A stretch of 64,000 nt of DNA from Bacillota bacterium. GTDB taxonomy: Bacteria > Bacillota > Clostridia > Acetivibrionales > DTU013. The notes below the pieces were generated by a model. That model did not search any database. It saw only the letters and a program-made list of their open reading frames with translations, and was not told the origin of the DNA. Positions within the stretch are counted from its first letter, which is position 1. Each line of letters begins with the position of its first letter. The stretch covers positions 124,001 to 188,000 of the forward strand of contig JAEZRE010000004.1 in the NCBI GenBank assembly GCA_023412915.1. The letters run 5' to 3'. The translations under genes and the position numbers were made by a program. Positions 26,065-35,080 of this stretch are shown piece after piece.

Positions 26065-26132
26065 CAGGCTGACGGCATTTAGTAACGATACACGATTCGA
26101 AGGCTAGTGCAGGCGATTTGGGCATGCAGCAA

Positions 26133-26158
26133 GACCAAGCGGGAAGACCAAGCGGGAA
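26133..26158. repeat. Short direct repeat before the larA-like gene
   Basis: The 13-mer GACCAAGCGGGAA occurs twice in direct succession (26133-26145, 26146-26158) in the 144-bp gap between the small membrane gene and the larA homologue. Nothing else is evident in that gap except the downstream ribosome binding site. Confidence 0.6.
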
Positions 26159-26208
26159 GACAAACAGCAATACCAAGCATGAAGAAGCATTTTTAACGGA
26201 GGTATGCT

Positions 26209-27456
26209 ATGCATTTCAAATATGGTTTTGGAAAAAGCTTCAGGGAGTTTGACATCGACGACAAAAACATTATGGCGGAGCTTAGCCAGAACAGCGTGGA
26301 AACCGGACTTACAGATGCGGATGAAGTCGTCCGCGCGCTGAAGGAACCTATCGGGACCGGAAGGCTGTCTACAATCGTCAAACCCCGCGAGAAGATAGTC
26401 ATAATCACGAGCGATATCACAAGGCCGATGCCGAGCAGGATCGTGCTTCCTCCGCTTATGGAAGAGCTTGGGCAGGCGGGGGTCAGGAATGACGATGTAA
26501 CTGTGGTGTTTGCGCTTGGAAGCCATAGAAAGCATACCGAAGACGAAAAAAAATACCTTGTCGGAGAAGAAATCTATAATAAAGTCAGATGCGTCGACAG
26601 TGATGTAAAACACTGCAAGCTGCTCGGCAAGACTTCATCAGGCACCCCGGTCGAGATATTCGAAGAAGTGACCGGCGCCGACAGGATAATATGTCTGGGA
26701 AACATTGAGTATCATTATTTCGCGGGATACAGCGGCGGCGCAAAGGCAATTATGCCTGGCGTTTCCACGAGGGCGGCGATACAGGCGAACCACAGCGGAA
26801 TGGTAAAGGATGCGGCAAGGGCCGGCGCTATAGACGACAATCCCGTAAGGCAGGACATAGAAGAGGTGGCAAAATTCGTTCCTATAGATTTCATTCTAAA
26901 TGTCGTATTGGATGAAAACAAGAGGATTATTAAAGCGGTCGCAGGACACCATGTTGAGGCGCACAGGGTCGGCTGCCGTTTCCTTGACGGACTCTACAAG
27001 GTCAAGATACCGCAAAAGGCGGATATAGTCATAACTACTCCGGGAGGTTTCCCGAAGGACATCAACCTTTACCAGGCGCAGAAGGCTCTCGATAACGCCA
27101 AGCATGCCGTGAGGGACGGAGGCATCATAATACTGCTGGCCGCCTGTACCGAAGGCTACGGGGAATCAGTCTTCGAAAGATGGATCAGGGAATCTTCTTC
27201 CCCGGATGAGCTGGTAACGAAGATCAGGGAAAACTTTGAACTTGGGGGCCACAAGGCCGCGGCAATTGCTCTTGTCGAGAAAAAGGCGAAGTTATTTATG
27301 GTGTCGGATATGCCTGAGGAAATGTCACGGAAGCTCTACATGGAGCCGTTCAGCAGCATGGAGGCTGCTCTTTCGAAGGCTTTCGCCGAGCTCGGGCCGG
27401 ACGCCCGCGTTTTGCTGATGCCTCATGGAGGCTCGACGCTGCCTGTACTGGAGTAA
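26209..27456 (+). CDS. LarA-family (nickel-pincer type) 2-hydroxyacid racemase homologue
   Basis: A 415-residue LarA-fold protein. LarA racemises lactate using a nickel-pincer nucleotide cofactor. Residues equivalent to the catalytic set are present: D69 and R72 (SDITR), H106 (GSHR), H169 (EYHYFAGYSGGAK), K179 and H195 (ANHSG), all shifted slightly from Lactiplantibacillus numbering (D72, R75, H108, H174, K184, H200), plus KDINLYQAQKALDNA. The cofactor-making larB, larC and larE genes are not in the window. LarA paralogues act on different 2-hydroxyacids, so the substrate is open. Start ATG with GGAGG upstream. Confidence 0.87.
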   Translation: MHFKYGFGKSFREFDIDDKNIMAELSQNSVETGLTDADEVVRALKEPIGTGRLSTIVKPREKIVIITSDITRPMPSRIVLPPLMEELGQAGVRNDDVTVVFALGSHRKHTEDEKKYLVGEEIYNKVRCVDSDVKHCKLLGKTSSGTPVEIFEEVTGADRIICLGNIEYHYFAGYSGGAKAIMPGVSTRAAIQANHSGMVKDAARAGAIDDNPVRQDIEEVAKFVPIDFILNVVLDENKRIIKAVAGHHVEAHRVGCRFLDGLYKVKIPQKADIVITTPGGFPKDINLYQAQKALDNAKHAVRDGGIIILLAACTEGYGESVFERWIRESSSPDELVTKIRENFELGGHKAAAIALVEKKAKLFMVSDMPEEMSRKLYMEPFSSMEAALSKAFAELGPDARVLLMPHGGSTLPVLE

Positions 27457-27537
27457 CTGCGATTTTTTCTTATTTGAAATTTAATTAATTATATAACATA
27501 TCAGTACAATAGTTCGCAATTAAATACCTTATGAGAT

Positions 27538-27640
27538 ATAGGGACAGGGAATATGTCCGATTATGCCTATAAATGGCACAAAGTCCCTATCCCCATGTCC
27601 CCCAGTGAAACAAAAGAACCGTCCCTGCGTTTCGTTCGTC
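27538..27640. repeat. REP-like palindromic element
   Basis: ATAGGGAC (27538-27545) pairs with GTCCCTAT (27583-27590); CCCCATGTCCCC follows, then AGTGAAACAAAAGAACCGTC and CCTGCGTTTC. Read on the minus strand this gives the GGGACGGTTCTTTTGTTTCA signature that I associate with Firmicute REP elements mobilised by RAYT-type (Y1) transposases. No such transposase is in the window. The rest of the 319-bp gap (27457-27775) is AT-rich and holds the iscR promoter region. Confidence 0.6.
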
Positions 27641-27665
27641 CAGATGTTTTAGATGAATAATTCTG

Positions 27666-27775
27666 TTGACAACTACAAATCATAGTGATATCTTTATATT
27701 TGAAAACCAAGTAAAATACTCGGATATAATCCAAAGCAAATCAGTTGGAAATTAGCCTGATGTGGAGGCGATGGA
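27666..27775 (+). promoter_or_regulatory. iscR operon promoter region
   Basis: TTGACA lies at 27666-27671 and a perfect TATAAT at 27725-27730, but they do not form one well-spaced pair. ATACTCGGATAT (27717-27728) overlaps that TATAAT and resembles a half-site for Rrf2/IscR regulators, consistent with autoregulation. GGAGG precedes the iscR ATG. Confidence 0.45.
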
Positions 27776-28225
27776 ATGAAATTTTCGACAAAGGGCAGAT
27801 ATGGATTGAAAGCTATGCTCGACCTGGCTGTTCACAACAGTGAAGGGCAGGTGGTATTGAAAAGCATAGCGGAAAGACAGGGCCTGTCGGAAAATTACCT
27901 TGAACAGTTGTTTGCAGTTTTGAAAAAAGCGAAGCTTGTTAAAAGCGTGCGGGGCTCCCAGGGAGGTTATACCCTGGCGGAAGAACCCGAAAAAATCACT
28001 GTCGGCGATATATTGCGCGCGCTCGAGGGACCGATGGTAGCTAACGAATGTGCGGCCGAACACGGGGAATGCTGCAGCAGCAGCTATAACTGCTGCATCA
28101 CCAAAAGCGTCTGGCAGAAAATACAGGAAAGTATCGACAATGTGACCGACAGCATTTCACTTAAAGAGCTTGCCGATGATTTCAACAAAAGCAAAAGCCA
28201 CGAAGACAGTATGTTTTATATATGA
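27776..28225 (+). CDS. iscR: Rrf2-family Fe-S regulator IscR
   Basis: A 149-residue winged-helix regulator that senses iron-sulfur status. The N-terminal Rrf2 block MKFSTKGRYGLKAMLDLA is followed by the wing SVRGSQGGYTLA. Cysteines C92, C99, C100, C106 and C107 sit where E. coli IscR has its cluster ligands C92, C98 and C104, so [2Fe-2S] binding is plausible. It heads iscR-iscS-iscU-mnmA and should control supply of sulfur and clusters. CymR, a related regulator, lacks these cysteines. Confidence 0.93.
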   Translation: MKFSTKGRYGLKAMLDLAVHNSEGQVVLKSIAERQGLSENYLEQLFAVLKKAKLVKSVRGSQGGYTLAEEPEKITVGDILRALEGPMVANECAAEHGECCSSSYNCCITKSVWQKIQESIDNVTDSISLKELADDFNKSKSHEDSMFYI

Positions 28226-28323
28226 GCGGCCTGTAGTACGGTTTAAAAGACCTTGAAAAGGGAAAAGAATAAAAAATGAATGCACTGTTTCGACAGTGTA
28301 CAGAAAATAAAGGAGTTGTGAAC

Positions 28324-29505
28324 ATGAGCGACAGAATGATTTATTTGGATCACGCAGCGACTACGCCGACAAGGTCAGAGGTAGTGGAGACAATGCTGCC
28401 ATATTTCACTCAGAAATACGGAAATCCTTCTTCTATATATTCCGTTGGCCGTGAAAGCAAAAAAGCCATCGAGGAAGCCAGGGAGACCGTCGCAAAAGTG
28501 ATAGGTGCGCAGCCCAGGGAGATCTTTTTTACGGGTTCAGGCACCGAAGCCGATAACTGGGCGATAAAGGGCGTTGCATATGCAAACAGGCAAAAGGGCA
28601 AGCATATTATTACGACAGCCATTGAGCATCATGCCGTGCTGCACACCTGCCAGTACCTTGAAAGCGAAGGGTTTGAGGTGACTTACCTGCCTGTGGATCC
28701 GGACGGACTGGTTACGGCGGAACAGGTCAGAGAGGCAATAAGGCCTGACACCATCCTCATATCGATCATGTTTGCAAACAACGAAATAGGCACGATACAG
28801 CCAATTGCCGAAATCGGCAAAATCGCAAAGGAGAAGGGCATAAATTTCCATACCGACGCGGTACAGGCTATGGGAAACGTAAACATAAATGTTGAAGAAT
28901 TGAACGTGGACCTGCTTTCGATGTCAGCTCACAAATTCTATGGACCAAAGGGTATAGGCGCACTTTATGTAAGAAAGGGAGTCAAAATGACTTCGTTCAT
29001 GCACGGAGGGGCGCAGGAAAGAGGCAGGAGGGCAAGCACGGAAAACGTGGCCGCCATCGTTGGCCTCGCAAAGGCTCTTGAAATAGCCTCCGAAAACATG
29101 GAGCAGTACAACAGGAAGCTAATTTCCTTAAGGGACAGGACCATAGAGGAGATACAAAAAAAGGTGCCGTTCATTAAGCTCAACGGGCACAGGACAAAGA
29201 GGCTTCCGGGCAACGTAAATTTCTCATTCGAATTCATCGAAGGTGAATCGCTGCTGCTCATGCTGGACATGAAAGGCATCGCAGCCTCGAGTGGCTCGGC
29301 CTGCACCTCGGGTTCACTCGACCCGTCGCATGTACTGCTCGCAATCGGGCTCCCGCACGAGATAGCCCACGGTTCGCTGAGAATTACCTTTGGAGAGGAC
29401 AACTCCGACGCGGACGTGGATTACCTGATGGAGGTACTGCCGCCCATAGTTCAGAGACTAAGGGAGATGTCACCGCTATATGAGGCATTTTGCAAGAGAA
29501 AATAA
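28324..29505 (+). CDS. iscS: Cysteine desulfurase IscS
   Basis: A 393-residue PLP-dependent sulfur donor for Fe-S assembly and tRNA thiolation. The PLP lysine is in [12 protein letters not shown] and the persulfide cysteine in [17 protein letters not shown], the IscS/NifS group I type. The start at 28324 ([14 protein letters not shown]) has AAAGGAG 8 bases upstream. It is downstream of iscR and upstream of iscU and mnmA, its expected partners. It is distinct from the thiI-linked desulfurase at 16978. Confidence 0.97.
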   Translation: MSDRMIYLDHAATTPTRSEVVETMLPYFTQKYGNPSSIYSVGRESKKAIEEARETVAKVIGAQPREIFFTGSGTEADNWAIKGVAYANRQKGKHIITTAIEHHAVLHTCQYLESEGFEVTYLPVDPDGLVTAEQVREAIRPDTILISIMFANNEIGTIQPIAEIGKIAKEKGINFHTDAVQAMGNVNINVEELNVDLLSMSAHKFYGPKGIGALYVRKGVKMTSFMHGGAQERGRRASTENVAAIVGLAKALEIASENMEQYNRKLISLRDRTIEEIQKKVPFIKLNGHRTKRLPGNVNFSFEFIEGESLLLMLDMKGIAASSGSACTSGSLDPSHVLLAIGLPHEIAHGSLRITFGEDNSDADVDYLMEVLPPIVQRLREMSPLYEAFCKRK

Positions 29506-29585
29506 TGAGAAGAAACAGATAAAGCATTTAACGAAGGAAGTCAAACGTACAGGTGAGGCTGAAAGCCTTGGAAAGAGGGATAATC

Positions 29586-30032
29586 ATGTATAGCGAAAAA
29601 GTAATGGATCATTTCAGCAATCCAAGAAATGTTGGAGAAATCAACGACGCAGACGGAGTAGGGCAGGTCGGTAATCCGAAATGCGGAGATATAATGAAGA
29701 TGTATCTTAAAATAGAAGATAACGTCATTGTCGACGCCAAGTTCAAAACCTTCGGATGCGGCGCGGCAGTTGCAACAAGCAGCATGGCTACCGAGCTCGT
29801 GAAGGGAAAGACCGTCGACGAAGCGTTGAAGATAACCAACAAGGCTGTCGCGGAAGCGCTTGACGGACTGCCGCCAGTGAAAATGCACTGTTCCAACCTC
29901 GCCGAGGAAGCGATTAGGGCTGCGATCGACGATTACAAAAAGAAGAACGGACTGCTGGAAGAAGGCAGCGAATGCGGCGGCTGCTGCAACAAGTGCGAAG
30001 ACATACACCGAATATATGATGACGAGGAATAG
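29586..30032 (+). CDS. iscU: Fe-S scaffold IscU (NifU N-terminal type) with cysteine tail
   Basis: A 148-residue scaffold on which clusters form from IscS sulfur. The three ligand cysteines are C33 (NPKCGD), C58 (FGCGAA) and C102 (MHCSNL). A C-terminal extension adds C130, C133, C134 and C137 (ECGGCCNKC), seen in clostridial homologues and possibly involved in metal binding. The start at 29586 gives MYSEKVMDHF and follows GAGGG; an upstream in-frame GTG at 29553 adds a non-homologous leader. Confidence 0.95.
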   Translation: MYSEKVMDHFSNPRNVGEINDADGVGQVGNPKCGDIMKMYLKIEDNVIVDAKFKTFGCGAAVATSSMATELVKGKTVDEALKITNKAVAEALDGLPPVKMHCSNLAEEAIRAAIDDYKKKNGLLEEGSECGGCCNKCEDIHRIYDDEE

Positions 30033-30039
30033 GTGAGGC

Positions 30040-31131
30040 ATGCCGAAAAAAAGCGTTATGCTTGGTATGAGCGGTGGCGTTGATAGTTCCGTCGCCGCTG
30101 CCGTTTTAAAGGAGAAGGGTTTCGACGTAGTGGGAGTGACCCTTCAGATATGGCCCGATATGGAGGAGGAGCGAAAACAGACCGAAGGCGGCTGTTGTTC
30201 GCTCTCTGCCGTTAATGATGCCAGACGTGTCGCGGACAAGCTTGGAATTAAATATTATGTGCTCAATTTTAAGGATATTTTTCAGGAAAAGGTCATTGAT
30301 TATTTTAATAAAGAATATCTGAAGGGCAGGACTCCGAATCCCTGCATAGCCTGCAACCGTTTTGTCAAGTTTGAAGCGATGCTCCAGAAGGCCGTTTCGA
30401 TGGGTATGGATTATGTCGCGACTGGCCATTACGCCAGAATTGGTTATAGTGACGATACGGGAAGATTCCAGCTCGAGAAATCGGTAACGGCGGCCAAGGA
30501 TCAGACCTATGCCCTTTATACGCTTACGCAGGAGCAGCTGTCCAGGACCTTGTTCCCGATAGGCGATTTCGAAAAGGATAAAGTAAGGCTGATAGCCAGA
30601 GAATTGGAGCTGCCGGTGGCAAACAAGCCGGACAGCCAGGAGATATGCTTTGTCGAAGACAACGATTACGGGCGTTATATCAGCGAGAATACCGACGCCG
30701 AGATAAGGCCGGGCTGGTTTGTCGACAGGAACGGTAAAAAGCTCGGGAAGCACAAGGGAATAATCCATTACACCGTTGGACAGAGGAAAGGTCTTGGAAT
30801 TTCTTTCGGCAAGCCTATGTTTGTTGTCGCTATCAACCCGGAGGACGATACGGTGGTCCTCGGCGACGAGGCGGAAGTATTTTCGGAGGGCCTTACGGCG
30901 GCGGATTTGAATTTTATCTCCATACCAGGGCTTAATGGGGAGATGAAAGTTACTGCAAAAATAAGATATTCGGCAAAAGAAGCGCCTGCCGTCATCAGTC
31001 CCTTGCCGGACGGGAGGGTCAAAGTACTGTTCGACGAACCTCAGCGCGCGGTCACACCGGGCCAGTCGGTTGTTTTCTACGACGGCAATGCGGTTGTAGG
31101 CGGCGGTGTCATTGAGGATCCGACTAAATAA
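30040..31131 (+). CDS. mnmA: tRNA-specific 2-thiouridylase MnmA
   Basis: A 363-residue enzyme that puts sulfur at position 2 of U34 in Lys, Glu and Gln tRNAs. The PP-loop is [12 protein letters not shown]; the catalytic cysteine pair is C102 (PNPCIACN) and the later QEICFV. The central and C-terminal beta domains are complete. It follows iscU by 7 bp, so IscS from the same operon should feed it. Start ATG with AGGTGAGG just upstream. Confidence 0.97.
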   Translation: MPKKSVMLGMSGGVDSSVAAAVLKEKGFDVVGVTLQIWPDMEEERKQTEGGCCSLSAVNDARRVADKLGIKYYVLNFKDIFQEKVIDYFNKEYLKGRTPNPCIACNRFVKFEAMLQKAVSMGMDYVATGHYARIGYSDDTGRFQLEKSVTAAKDQTYALYTLTQEQLSRTLFPIGDFEKDKVRLIARELELPVANKPDSQEICFVEDNDYGRYISENTDAEIRPGWFVDRNGKKLGKHKGIIHYTVGQRKGLGISFGKPMFVVAINPEDDTVVLGDEAEVFSEGLTAADLNFISIPGLNGEMKVTAKIRYSAKEAPAVISPLPDGRVKVLFDEPQRAVTPGQSVVFYDGNAVVGGGVIEDPTK

Positions 31132-31172
31132 ATAAGATACGAATATATAAGATATGACTATATAAGATTTGC
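31132..31172. repeat. 15-bp tandem repeat after mnmA
   Basis: ATAAGATACGAATAT (31132-31146) is followed by ATAAGATATGACTAT (31147-31161) and a partial third unit starting at 31162. It lies immediately after the mnmA stop codon and before the terminator. Confidence 0.65.
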
Positions 31173-31175
31173 TAA

Positions 31176-31212
31176 AAGCTGCCTGAGTGGCAGCTTCTGC
31201 TTTTGTTTTGAC
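31176..31212. terminator. Terminator between convergent mnmA and PHP phosphatase
   Basis: A perfect stem AAGCTGCC / GGCAGCTT with a TGAGT loop, followed by CTGCTTTTGTTTT on the plus strand. It ends the isc operon. Confidence 0.85.
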
Positions 31213-31252
31213 TGTATTATTCAGACCGCATTTATCTCGACTTACATATACT

Positions 31253-32044
31253 TCATAGCTTATTGAAAATGGGTTTTCTTCCTTCAAAATGCACTGTATA
31301 TCTGAACCCGGTGTCACGCAGCATTTGCGCGTAATGCTCGAATCGCATCGCTATGTGTTCGGTTCTGTGGGCATCGGAACTCAGGCAAATCAATTCGCCT
31401 CCGAGGCTTCTATAGCGTTTGAGCACTTCAATGTCGTATTCGACATCGGAAGCTGCGTTCCTGTAGGTGCCCGTGTTCAACTCGAAGCCGCGTCCGCTGA
31501 CGATCAGTTCTCTCATTATCGCGTCGAAGGTATCCGAGTGTTCGGCATATCTTAACGTCCTGTCAGGATAACCGGCACAACGTATTACATATTCAAAGTG
31601 TCCTACCATGTCAAACGAGCGGAAATTCCTGATCATGAACAGGATTTCCTGAAGGTAGCGTTCGTAGGCTTCCAACTTGGTCTTGTTCGTGTAATAGTCT
31701 CCCTTGTAAGGATCGAGCCTGTCAATTATATGAATTGAAGCAAGCACATAGTCGAAAGGATGGCTTTCGACTACATCAAGCGATTCGGCAAGGACATGCG
31801 GCTGAATGCCAACTTCAACAGCGGTCATCACCTTCAATTTATTCCGGTAGCGTTCCCGAACAGCGGTTATATGGGAAAAATATTCGTCGAAATCGATATT
31901 GAAAGATTCGTCCGGATAATCGAAATCCAGATGGTCTGTAAAAGCGATCCCGTCAAGGCCAATTCCTATAGCGGTTTCACAGGCGGCGTCGGCTTCCATT
32001 ACACTGTCGGTCGAAAATTTTGTATGCATATGGCAATCGAACAT
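31253..32044 (-). CDS. PHP-domain phosphatase, HisJ (histidinol-phosphatase)-like
   Basis: A 263-residue PHP-fold metallo-phosphoesterase. The four PHP motifs are visible: DCHMHTKFSTDS at the start, FTDHLDFD, a central acidic/His strand (TAVEVGIQPH, ASIHIID) and LSSDAHRTEH near the C-terminus. The HisJ branch makes histidinol, but no other his gene is nearby, so a general sugar- or amino-alcohol phosphatase is possible. Start ATG with AAGGAGG upstream. A short intergenic gap separates it from the divergent M18 peptidase gene. Confidence 0.82.
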   Translation of the reverse strand: MFDCHMHTKFSTDSVMEADAACETAIGIGLDGIAFTDHLDFDYPDESFNIDFDEYFSHITAVRERYRNKLKVMTAVEVGIQPHVLAESLDVVESHPFDYVLASIHIIDRLDPYKGDYYTNKTKLEAYERYLQEILFMIRNFRSFDMVGHFEYVIRCAGYPDRTLRYAEHSDTFDAIMRELIVSGRGFELNTGTYRNAASDVEYDIEVLKRYRSLGGELICLSSDAHRTEHIAMRFEHYAQMLRDTGFRYTVHFEGRKPIFNKL

Positions 32045-32264
32045 GAAACATCCTCCTTAAACAAATACATATTAACATTCAAAAATGATGAAATCAACAA
32101 TATGTGATTCGGTAGCTATCCGGGTCATATTGTAATTGGATCGGTTTAAGAAGCAAATATTGGTTTATAAAAAGAAATTTAAGGTATATAATAAAAAGGT
32201 TCGGTAAATCAGCAGGTATTGGCATTATAAAAGTCCAAACATCTATATACAGGAGGATTCCAAG

Positions 32265-33701
32265 ATGAGTGAAACAAAGACGGAAGGACAGAAGCTGCAG
32301 GAACAGCTATCCTTCAAACAAAAGACTGTCTGGGAGAAGACATCGGAAGCTGAGATCAAAAAGGGCTTTGATTTTTGTGAGGATTACAAGAATTTTCTAA
32401 ACAGTTCGAAGACTGAAAGAGAATTCGCCGCAAATGCCGAAAAGGCTGCAGTTGCAGCAGGCTTTGTCAAGCTTGAAGACCTGATCGGTAAGAAAACCAA
32501 ACTGAAACCGGGAATGAAGGTTTATCATATAAACCGTAAAAAATCGGCGGTGTTCGCAGTGATAGGAAACCGTCCAATGACGGAAGGCACGAACATACTG
32601 GGCTCCCACATAGATTCACCGCGTCTCGACCTCAAGCAGAACCCACTTTTTGAGGATACCGAGCTCGTTTACTTCAAAACACACTATTACGGCGGCATCA
32701 AGAAATACCAGTGGCTCACGCTGCCCATGGCGTTGCATGGCACAGTCGTAAAAGGCGACGGGACTTCCGTTGACATCGTGATAGGCGAGTCCGACGACGA
32801 TCCGGTATTTACGATAACCGACCTGCTGCCGCACCTTGCAAAGGAACAGATGCAAAAGAAGATGAGCGAAGCTATTTCAGGCGAAGGAATGAATTTGCTG
32901 CTCGGATCCATGCCTTACAACAATGACGATAAGCTGAAGGAAAGAGTAAAGCTGAACATCCTGAATATTCTCAACAAGCGGTACGGTATCGTAGAAGAGG
33001 ATTTCCAGTCGGCTGAGCTCGAGATAGTGCCTGCGCATAAAGCCAGAGACGTCGGCTTCGACAAGAGCCTTGTCGGAGGTTACGGCCAGGATGACCGCGT
33101 TTGTGCTTACCCTGCGCTGAAGGCTGTCATGGAACTCGGCATTCCTGAACGTACATCCTTGTGCCTGCTGACCGACAAGGAAGAGATAGGAAGCATGGGG
33201 AACACTGGAGCGCAATCGAGTCTGCTGCCTGATTTCCTCGCAAATCTGATCGATCTGACAGAAGGAAATTATTCCGATCTTAAGCTCCGCGCCTGCCTTA
33301 ACGGTTCAAAAATGCTGTCCGCTGACGTTAATGCGGCCGTAGACCCGAACTTCGACAGCGTTTACGAAAAGAAAAACGCAACGTATCTGGGACGCGGCAT
33401 AGTTCTCCAGAAGTACACTGGCTCAAGGGGCAAATATGACGCCAGCGATGCCAGCGCCGAATTCGTAGGAGAAGTCCGCAAGCTGTTCAACGACAATAAT
33501 ATCGTCTGGCAGACAGGAGAGCTTGGCAAGGTGGATGAAGGCGGGGGAGGAACGATCGCGCAATATGCCGCCAACCTCGGCATCGACGTTATCGATTGCG
33601 GGATTGCCGTATTGTCGATGCATGCACCCTTCGAAATCACCAGCAAGATGGATATCTACGTTACCTATAACGCTTACAAGGTATTCTGCGGCATAAAATA
33701 A
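32265..33701 (+). CDS. M18-family aspartyl aminopeptidase-like metallopeptidase
   Basis: A 478-residue dinuclear-zinc aminopeptidase of family M18, cytosolic and usually dodecameric, releasing N-terminal acidic residues. Zinc and catalytic motifs include GSHIDSPRLDLK, GGYGQDDRVCAYPAL and TDKEEIGSMGNTGAQSS, with a late CGIAVLSMHAPFEI carrying the last histidine ligand. Start ATG with AGGAGG 9 bases upstream. It stands alone with its own terminator. Confidence 0.93.
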   Translation: MSETKTEGQKLQEQLSFKQKTVWEKTSEAEIKKGFDFCEDYKNFLNSSKTEREFAANAEKAAVAAGFVKLEDLIGKKTKLKPGMKVYHINRKKSAVFAVIGNRPMTEGTNILGSHIDSPRLDLKQNPLFEDTELVYFKTHYYGGIKKYQWLTLPMALHGTVVKGDGTSVDIVIGESDDDPVFTITDLLPHLAKEQMQKKMSEAISGEGMNLLLGSMPYNNDDKLKERVKLNILNILNKRYGIVEEDFQSAELEIVPAHKARDVGFDKSLVGGYGQDDRVCAYPALKAVMELGIPERTSLCLLTDKEEIGSMGNTGAQSSLLPDFLANLIDLTEGNYSDLKLRACLNGSKMLSADVNAAVDPNFDSVYEKKNATYLGRGIVLQKYTGSRGKYDASDASAEFVGEVRKLFNDNNIVWQTGELGKVDEGGGGTIAQYAANLGIDVIDCGIAVLSMHAPFEITSKMDIYVTYNAYKVFCGIK

Positions 33702-33739
33702 TACAGCATTTGCCTTGCGTTAAATGATGAAGACATGAT

Positions 33740-33775
33740 AAAAGGCTCTGCCGGTTCAAGGCGGAGCCTTTGCTA
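33740..33775. terminator. Terminator shared by the M18 peptidase and LCP genes
   Basis: AAAGGCTC-T-GCC / GGC-G-GAGCCTTT with a GGTTCAA loop and short T-rich flanks on either side, between two convergent genes. Confidence 0.8.
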
Positions 33776-33829
33776 TTTTAATGTTTAAATTTTTGAGCAT
33801 TGCGGCCAGTTTAGTGCGCTCCGGCCCGT

Positions 33830-34909
33830 TTACGGATCCTTATCGGAGCCTTTAATGGAGGTTTCGTCGTTGGATGCAGGTTTAGTTGTACTCTTTGACG
33901 GCGTTGACTTCTTAGGCTCGTCTGCCAGTGTTCTGCTGTTGGCGTAAGCTTTGGCCAGGTCTCTGTCGATTTCCACAAAACTGTCCTTGCCGATGAAGCT
34001 TTCTTCCATTATTTTTCTCGTAGCAGGTATATCGCACAGCCAGTACCAGGGCGAACCGTCGTAGGTGGTACCCGGCATCGGGATGAAGCTGAGATTTTCG
34101 GTCTTGAATTTTCCTATATAGCCGGTCATTTTTATCACTTCATTAAGCGAAAGATTAGTCTCGATATTTGCAAATACAGTGTTTATGACGCTGGTCAGCT
34201 TCGGCAGATATTGAATGTTGAGCTTTTGGCGCATAATTTCCTTGATGAAATTCTGCTGTGCCTCGGTTCTCTTCAAGTCGCTTCCGTCATAATATTCCTT
34301 TAATTCCTTCGTCCACTTGTTGGGCTTGCGGAAACGTACAAATTGTTCGGCCTCGGAACCGTTCAATGTCTGCTGGCCCTTTTTCAGGTGAATATGGAGG
34401 TTCTGGGTGGGATCGTCATAGTTGAGATTCGCCGGTACATAGATATTCACTCCTCCAAGCAGATCGATGATATCTCTGAAAGCAGTCGTATCGACGAAGA
34501 TATAATATTTGATGTTCACGTCAAGCAGTTCCGAAACCGTTTGTACGGCCAACTCGGTACCTCCGTGCGGGAAGGCAAAATTAATCTTGCGGATCTGGCC
34601 TTCGATTTTGACCTTGGTATCGCGCGGGATGGACATTATATTGATCTTACAGGTAACGGGATCAAAGTTGAGCAGCATTATGGTATCGGAATTTTTATTG
34701 ACCTTGTCGCCGCCCATCAGCAATACGTTAAAGGGATCCTTGCTCTGGAGCAGCGGTTGGAGGATGTTGTTCACGGAATTGCCAGACGCTGCGACCGTGT
34801 TGCTGTTCTTGTAGTAGTTATTTACATAATATAATATGCCTATACCGGAAATGAATAATACTATCGAAACGACGATAGTCATGTTGAAGTAAAATTTTCT
34901 CGAGTCCAT
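33830..34909 (-). CDS. LytR-CpsA-Psr (LCP) family protein
   Basis: A 359-residue membrane-anchored protein with one N-terminal transmembrane segment (residues about 8-30) and an extracytoplasmic LCP domain. LLMGGDKVNKNSDTIMLL, SIPRDTKV and the arginine-rich VRFRKPNK segment are the phosphate and polyprenyl-lipid binding parts. LCP enzymes attach wall polymers (teichoic acids, capsule or glycans) to peptidoglycan. The tail after residue 330 is a Ser/Thr/Lys/Pro-rich low-complexity stretch. It may use undecaprenyl-linked glycans started by the TagO-like enzyme at 52505; that link is inference. Confidence 0.9.
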   Translation of the reverse strand: MDSRKFYFNMTIVVSIVLFISGIGILYYVNNYYKNSNTVAASGNSVNNILQPLLQSKDPFNVLLMGGDKVNKNSDTIMLLNFDPVTCKINIMSIPRDTKVKIEGQIRKINFAFPHGGTELAVQTVSELLDVNIKYYIFVDTTAFRDIIDLLGGVNIYVPANLNYDDPTQNLHIHLKKGQQTLNGSEAEQFVRFRKPNKWTKELKEYYDGSDLKRTEAQQNFIKEIMRQKLNIQYLPKLTSVINTVFANIETNLSLNEVIKMTGYIGKFKTENLSFIPMPGTTYDGSPWYWLCDIPATRKIMEESFIGKDSFVEIDRDLAKAYANSRTLADEPKKSTPSKSTTKPASNDETSIKGSDKDP

Positions 34910-35080
34910 TTATAATAACCTCATAATCTCAATTCATCAAAATACACATGATATTTGACTGCGACAGGAGCGCCGAGGTTCCTGAATTAAAGCCCGAAAG
35001 GCCGCAAGTCAAAAATATCAATAACTATATCATTATAATTAACTTTTTAATATAAGTAAATATTGGATTTTTGGATTATG

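Noticed and set aside
30106..31317. A 403-codon minus-strand frame opposite mnmA
   Set aside because: It is antisense to a complete MnmA with all motifs and carries no plausible domain or start signal.
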